Shown here piece after piece: positions 15,118 through 17,052 of a DNA stretch of 17,052 nucleotides. The notes under the pieces were generated by a model, which saw only the letters and a program-made list of their open reading frames with translations, did not search any database and had not been told where the DNA came from. The DNA is taken from assembly GCA_937870605.1 (NCBI GenBank), contig CALMZW010000367.1:1-17052 (forward strand). Reading direction: 5' to 3'. The stretch is from an uncultured Synergistaceae bacterium. GTDB taxonomy: Bacteria > Synergistota > Synergistia > Synergistales > Aminobacteriaceae. Numbering within the stretch: position 1 is the first letter of the stretch; every line of letters begins with the position of its first letter. The translations under genes were made by a program, and so were the position numbers.

Positions 15118-16545
15118 CTACACCGGGTATGCAGACTCGTCGGACATCGGCTGGAGACCGATATCACGCTGCGTGACTTTCGCGTACTTTTTCATGAGGA
15201 AGTCCTTCGCAATCGCCGGGAAAAGCACGTAGCTCAACACGTCCTCCGGCTGGAGAATCCAGGGGGCGATTGTTTTTGCTGCATCCGCAAGCTCCGGCGC
15301 AATTTTCTCGCCGGGACGGCACGTGATGACCTCTTCATTTCCGATAACTTTTTTCGCTATGTCCGGATCGACATCCGCGGGGGGCTTCCCGTAAAAACCA
15401 AGGAAGTAGTTTTTGACTTCTTTGGGCACGATCTTCCATCGTTCCCCCGTAAGGACATTGAGCGTCGCCTGCGTCCCGACGATCTGACTCGTCGGCGTTA
15501 CGAGAGGCGGGTATCCCATCTCCTTGCGCACTTTCGGAACTTCCTTCAAAACCGCCCCGAGTTTGCCGAGTGCATTCTGCTCTTTGAGCTGGTTGACAAG
15601 ATTGGAATACATTCCTCCGGGGATCTGATAGAGGAGGACATTGATATCCACGCCCGCGAGCTGGACGAAAATATCGGCATGCTTCTCCCGAACCTTCAGG
15701 AAGTGCTCCGCGATAGGAACGAGCTTTTCGAGTTCAATTCTTGTGTCGTATGGAGAACGCTGCAATGCGGCGACCATCGATTCCGTCGGAGGCTGACTCG
15801 TTCCCATCGAAAAGGGCGATATGGCGCAATCGACGACATCCGCACCCGCTTCGATCGCCGCGAAGTACGCCATCGATCCCATTCCGCTGGTATAGTGCGT
15901 GTGGAGCTGCACCGGCAAGCCCGTCTTTGTCTTGATGGCCCGGACAAGAGCAGCGGCGTCGATTGGGCTGATGAGGCCGGCCATGTCCTTCACGCAAATG
16001 GAGTCCGCTCCCATGGATTTCATATCCGCAGCGAGTTGCGCGAACTTGTCCAGCGTATCCACGGGCGAAAGCGTGTACGAGATGGAGAGCTGTAGATGCG
16101 CCCCTTCCTTTTTCACCTGATCCGCTGCGACTTCGAGATTCCGCAGATCATTGAGCGCATCGAATATCCGTATGATATCCAGACCGTTGCCGACTGCACG
16201 TTTCACGAACTCCCGCACGGTGTCGTCCGCATAGTTTCGGTAGCCGACGACGTTCTGCCCGCGAAGAAGCATCTGGAGTTTCGTCTTCTTGAAATGCTTC
16301 CGGATAACACGCAACCGATCCCACGGATCTTCATCGAGAAAACGCATGCACGTATCGAACGTCGCTCCGCCCCAGACTTCAAGCGAGTGATATCCGACCT
16401 CATCCATGATCTCGGTGACAGGGAGCATTTCTTCCAGACGCATGCGTGTCGCCATTCGGGATTGATGCGCATCGCGGAGCACTGTTTCGGTGATTCCGAC
16501 CGTTCTCGCTGTCACAGACATATCCTGCTTTCCGTTCATCTGCAT
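15118..16545 (-). CDS. oadA: Oxaloacetate decarboxylase alpha / pyruvate carboxylase B-type carboxyltransferase subunit, no biotin domain
   Basis: A 475-residue carboxyltransferase that moves CO2 between oxaloacetate/pyruvate and biotin on a carrier protein. Visible are RDAHQS 24-29 (metal-binding Asp25), EVWGGATFD 56-64, LLRGQN 93-98, the region of the carbamylated lysine CVKDMAG 184-190 (Lys186), and metal ligands HTH 215-217 in QLHTHYTSGM. The PYC_OADA helical domain follows to about 440. The chain ends without the lipoyl-like domain and AMKM motif, so biotin must be carried by another protein. The frame also offers ATG 16587, which would overlap the mazG stop as ATGA. ATG 16545 is preferred because GGAGGT lies 7 nt before it and homologues begin close to ITETVLRDAHQS. 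With no neighbouring membrane subunit or biotin carboxylase, the decarboxylase and carboxylase roles cannot be separated. 5S transcarboxylase subunit is another option. Confidence 0.92.
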   Translation of the reverse strand: MQMNGKQDMSVTARTVGITETVLRDAHQSRMATRMRLEEMLPVTEIMDEVGYHSLEVWGGATFDTCMRFLDEDPWDRLRVIRKHFKKTKLQMLLRGQNVVGYRNYADDTVREFVKRAVGNGLDIIRIFDALNDLRNLEVAADQVKKEGAHLQLSISYTLSPVDTLDKFAQLAADMKSMGADSICVKDMAGLISPIDAAALVRAIKTKTGLPVQLHTHYTSGMGSMAYFAAIEAGADVVDCAISPFSMGTSQPPTESMVAALQRSPYDTRIELEKLVPIAEHFLKVREKHADIFVQLAGVDINVLLYQIPGGMYSNLVNQLKEQNALGKLGAVLKEVPKVRKEMGYPPLVTPTSQIVGTQATLNVLTGERWKIVPKEVKNYFLGFYGKPPADVDPDIAKKVIGNEEVITCRPGEKIAPELADAAKTIAPWILQPEDVLSYVLFPAIAKDFLMKKYAKVTQRDIGLQPMSDESAYPV

Positions 16546-16552
16546 TCTCTCG

Positions 16553-16558
16553 ACCTCC
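16553..16558 (-). promoter_or_regulatory. Shine-Dalgarno deciding the oadA start
   Basis: GGAGGT on the minus strand, 7 nt before ATG 16545. It favours this start over ATG 16587, whose upstream region has only GAGGGG at 8 nt spacing. It lies inside what would otherwise be a 14-residue N-terminal extension not found in typical homologues. Confidence 0.65.
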
Positions 16559-16583
16559 GCTTCATTTTTTCTGACCGTTTTCT

Positions 16584-17052
16584 TCATGCCTTTCGCCCCT
16601 CTCTGCTTTTCGCCAGCTCCCAGAAAGCATCGAGGCGTTCAAGGCTATGCTCTTCCCATTGTTCTCCCGATTCGGCCACGAGATCTTCCACTTTGCGGAA
16701 ACGCTCGGAGAATTTTCGATTCGCCCGTTGCAAGGCAGACTCGGGATTCAAATCGAGATGCCTGGCAAGATTGACGACCGCGAAAAGAAGATCTCCGACT
16801 TCTTCTTCAATCCTTGTTTTGTCCTTTTCCTCAATGGCGCCGCGGATTTCGTCAAGCTCTTCGCGAACCTTCCCGAAAAGCGGCGATATGTCTCCCTGCG
16901 GCCAGTCGAATCCGACATGAGCCGCCTTCGATTGTATCCGAAAAGCCCTCGCCAGAGGAGGTAGGCTTGAAGGAACGCCGGCAAGGATGGAAGCATCGGA
17001 TTTCCGCTGCTTCTTTTCTTCGGTTTTGATCTGTTCCCACGCAACAAGAACA
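16584..17052 (-). CDS. mazG: MazG nucleoside triphosphate pyrophosphohydrolase, C-terminal part (cut by right edge)
   Basis: Read on the minus strand, the frame enters at the right edge and gives 155 residues before TGA at 16586-16584. The sequence holds the second MazG domain: KAAHVGFDWP, the metal-binding KVREELDEI helix (EExxE-like), and EEEVGDLLFAVVNLARHL, where E-E-x-x-D residues bind magnesium. It ends with the family signature ESALQRANRKFSERF. MazG hydrolyses (d)NTPs to monophosphates and pyrophosphate, cleaning house or lowering alarmone-linked stress. The full protein is normally about 260 residues, so the first 100 or so lie outside the window. The stop is 38 bp before the chosen oadA start. 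All landmarks are intact, so nothing suggests a pseudogene. Confidence 0.92.
   Translation of the reverse strand, partial: VLVAWEQIKTEEKKQRKSDASILAGVPSSLPPLARAFRIQSKAAHVGFDWPQGDISPLFGKVREELDEIRGAIEEKDKTRIEEEVGDLLFAVVNLARHLDLNPESALQRANRKFSERFRKVEDLVAESGEQWEEHSLERLDAFWELAKSREGRKA

Noticed and set aside
16546..16587. oadA start at ATG 16587 overlapping the mazG stop
   Set aside because: An ATGA overlap is attractive, but the ribosome site is weaker and the added residues are absent from typical family members. ATG 16545 has GGAGGT at ideal spacing. This remains the least certain start in the window.

Overview
The window is a compact bacterial chromosome segment in which every supported gene lies on the minus strand, so transcription runs from the right edge to the left. 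There are 15 protein-coding genes: 13 complete and 2 cut by the window edges. The largest non-coding gap is 74 bp. I see no rRNA, tRNA, CRISPR array, insertion sequence or prophage gene.

The gene set suggests an anaerobic, amino-acid-using or gluconeogenic bacterium. It has two-subunit glycyl-tRNA synthetase, pyruvate phosphate dikinase, a biotin-dependent carboxyltransferase subunit and a PgpH-type c-di-AMP phosphodiesterase. The order phoH-pgpH-ybeY-cdd-era-recO-glyQ-glyS-regulator is the core seen in Firmicutes such as Bacillus. The oadA/ppdK neighbours and the CNNM/CBS gene in the dgkA position make Synergistota my best guess from memory (about 0.5). A deep clostridial lineage is the alternative.

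Layout in transcription order. (1) mazG 3' end, then oadA (oxaloacetate decarboxylase/pyruvate carboxylase carboxyltransferase subunit). (2) A housekeeping block: phoH, pgpH, ybeY, a CNNM/CBS membrane protein, cdd, era and recO. It covers RNA and ribosome maturation, second-messenger turnover, pyrimidine salvage and repair, with overlaps or very short gaps. (3) A 74-bp gap with a good -10 box (candidate promoter), then glyQ and glyS. (4) A carbon-metabolism block: two tandem DUF299/PSRP regulators, ppdK, and the N-terminal third of a phosphoenolpyruvate synthase-type enzyme at the left edge.

The most interesting feature is the last block. Two paralogous bifunctional kinase/pyrophosphorylase regulators sit directly upstream of two paralogous PEP-forming dikinases. 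The regulator nearest ppdK has a P-loop like the Firmicute PPDK regulator. The one further upstream has a P-loop closer to the E. coli PEP synthase regulator. A simple reading is a dedicated regulator for each enzyme. The first regulator is translationally coupled to glyS through a 4-base ATGA overlap.

Very long open frames on the plus strand, including one of 1100 codons opposite ppdK and a regulator, are explained by avoidance of TTA, CTA and TCA codons in the real genes.
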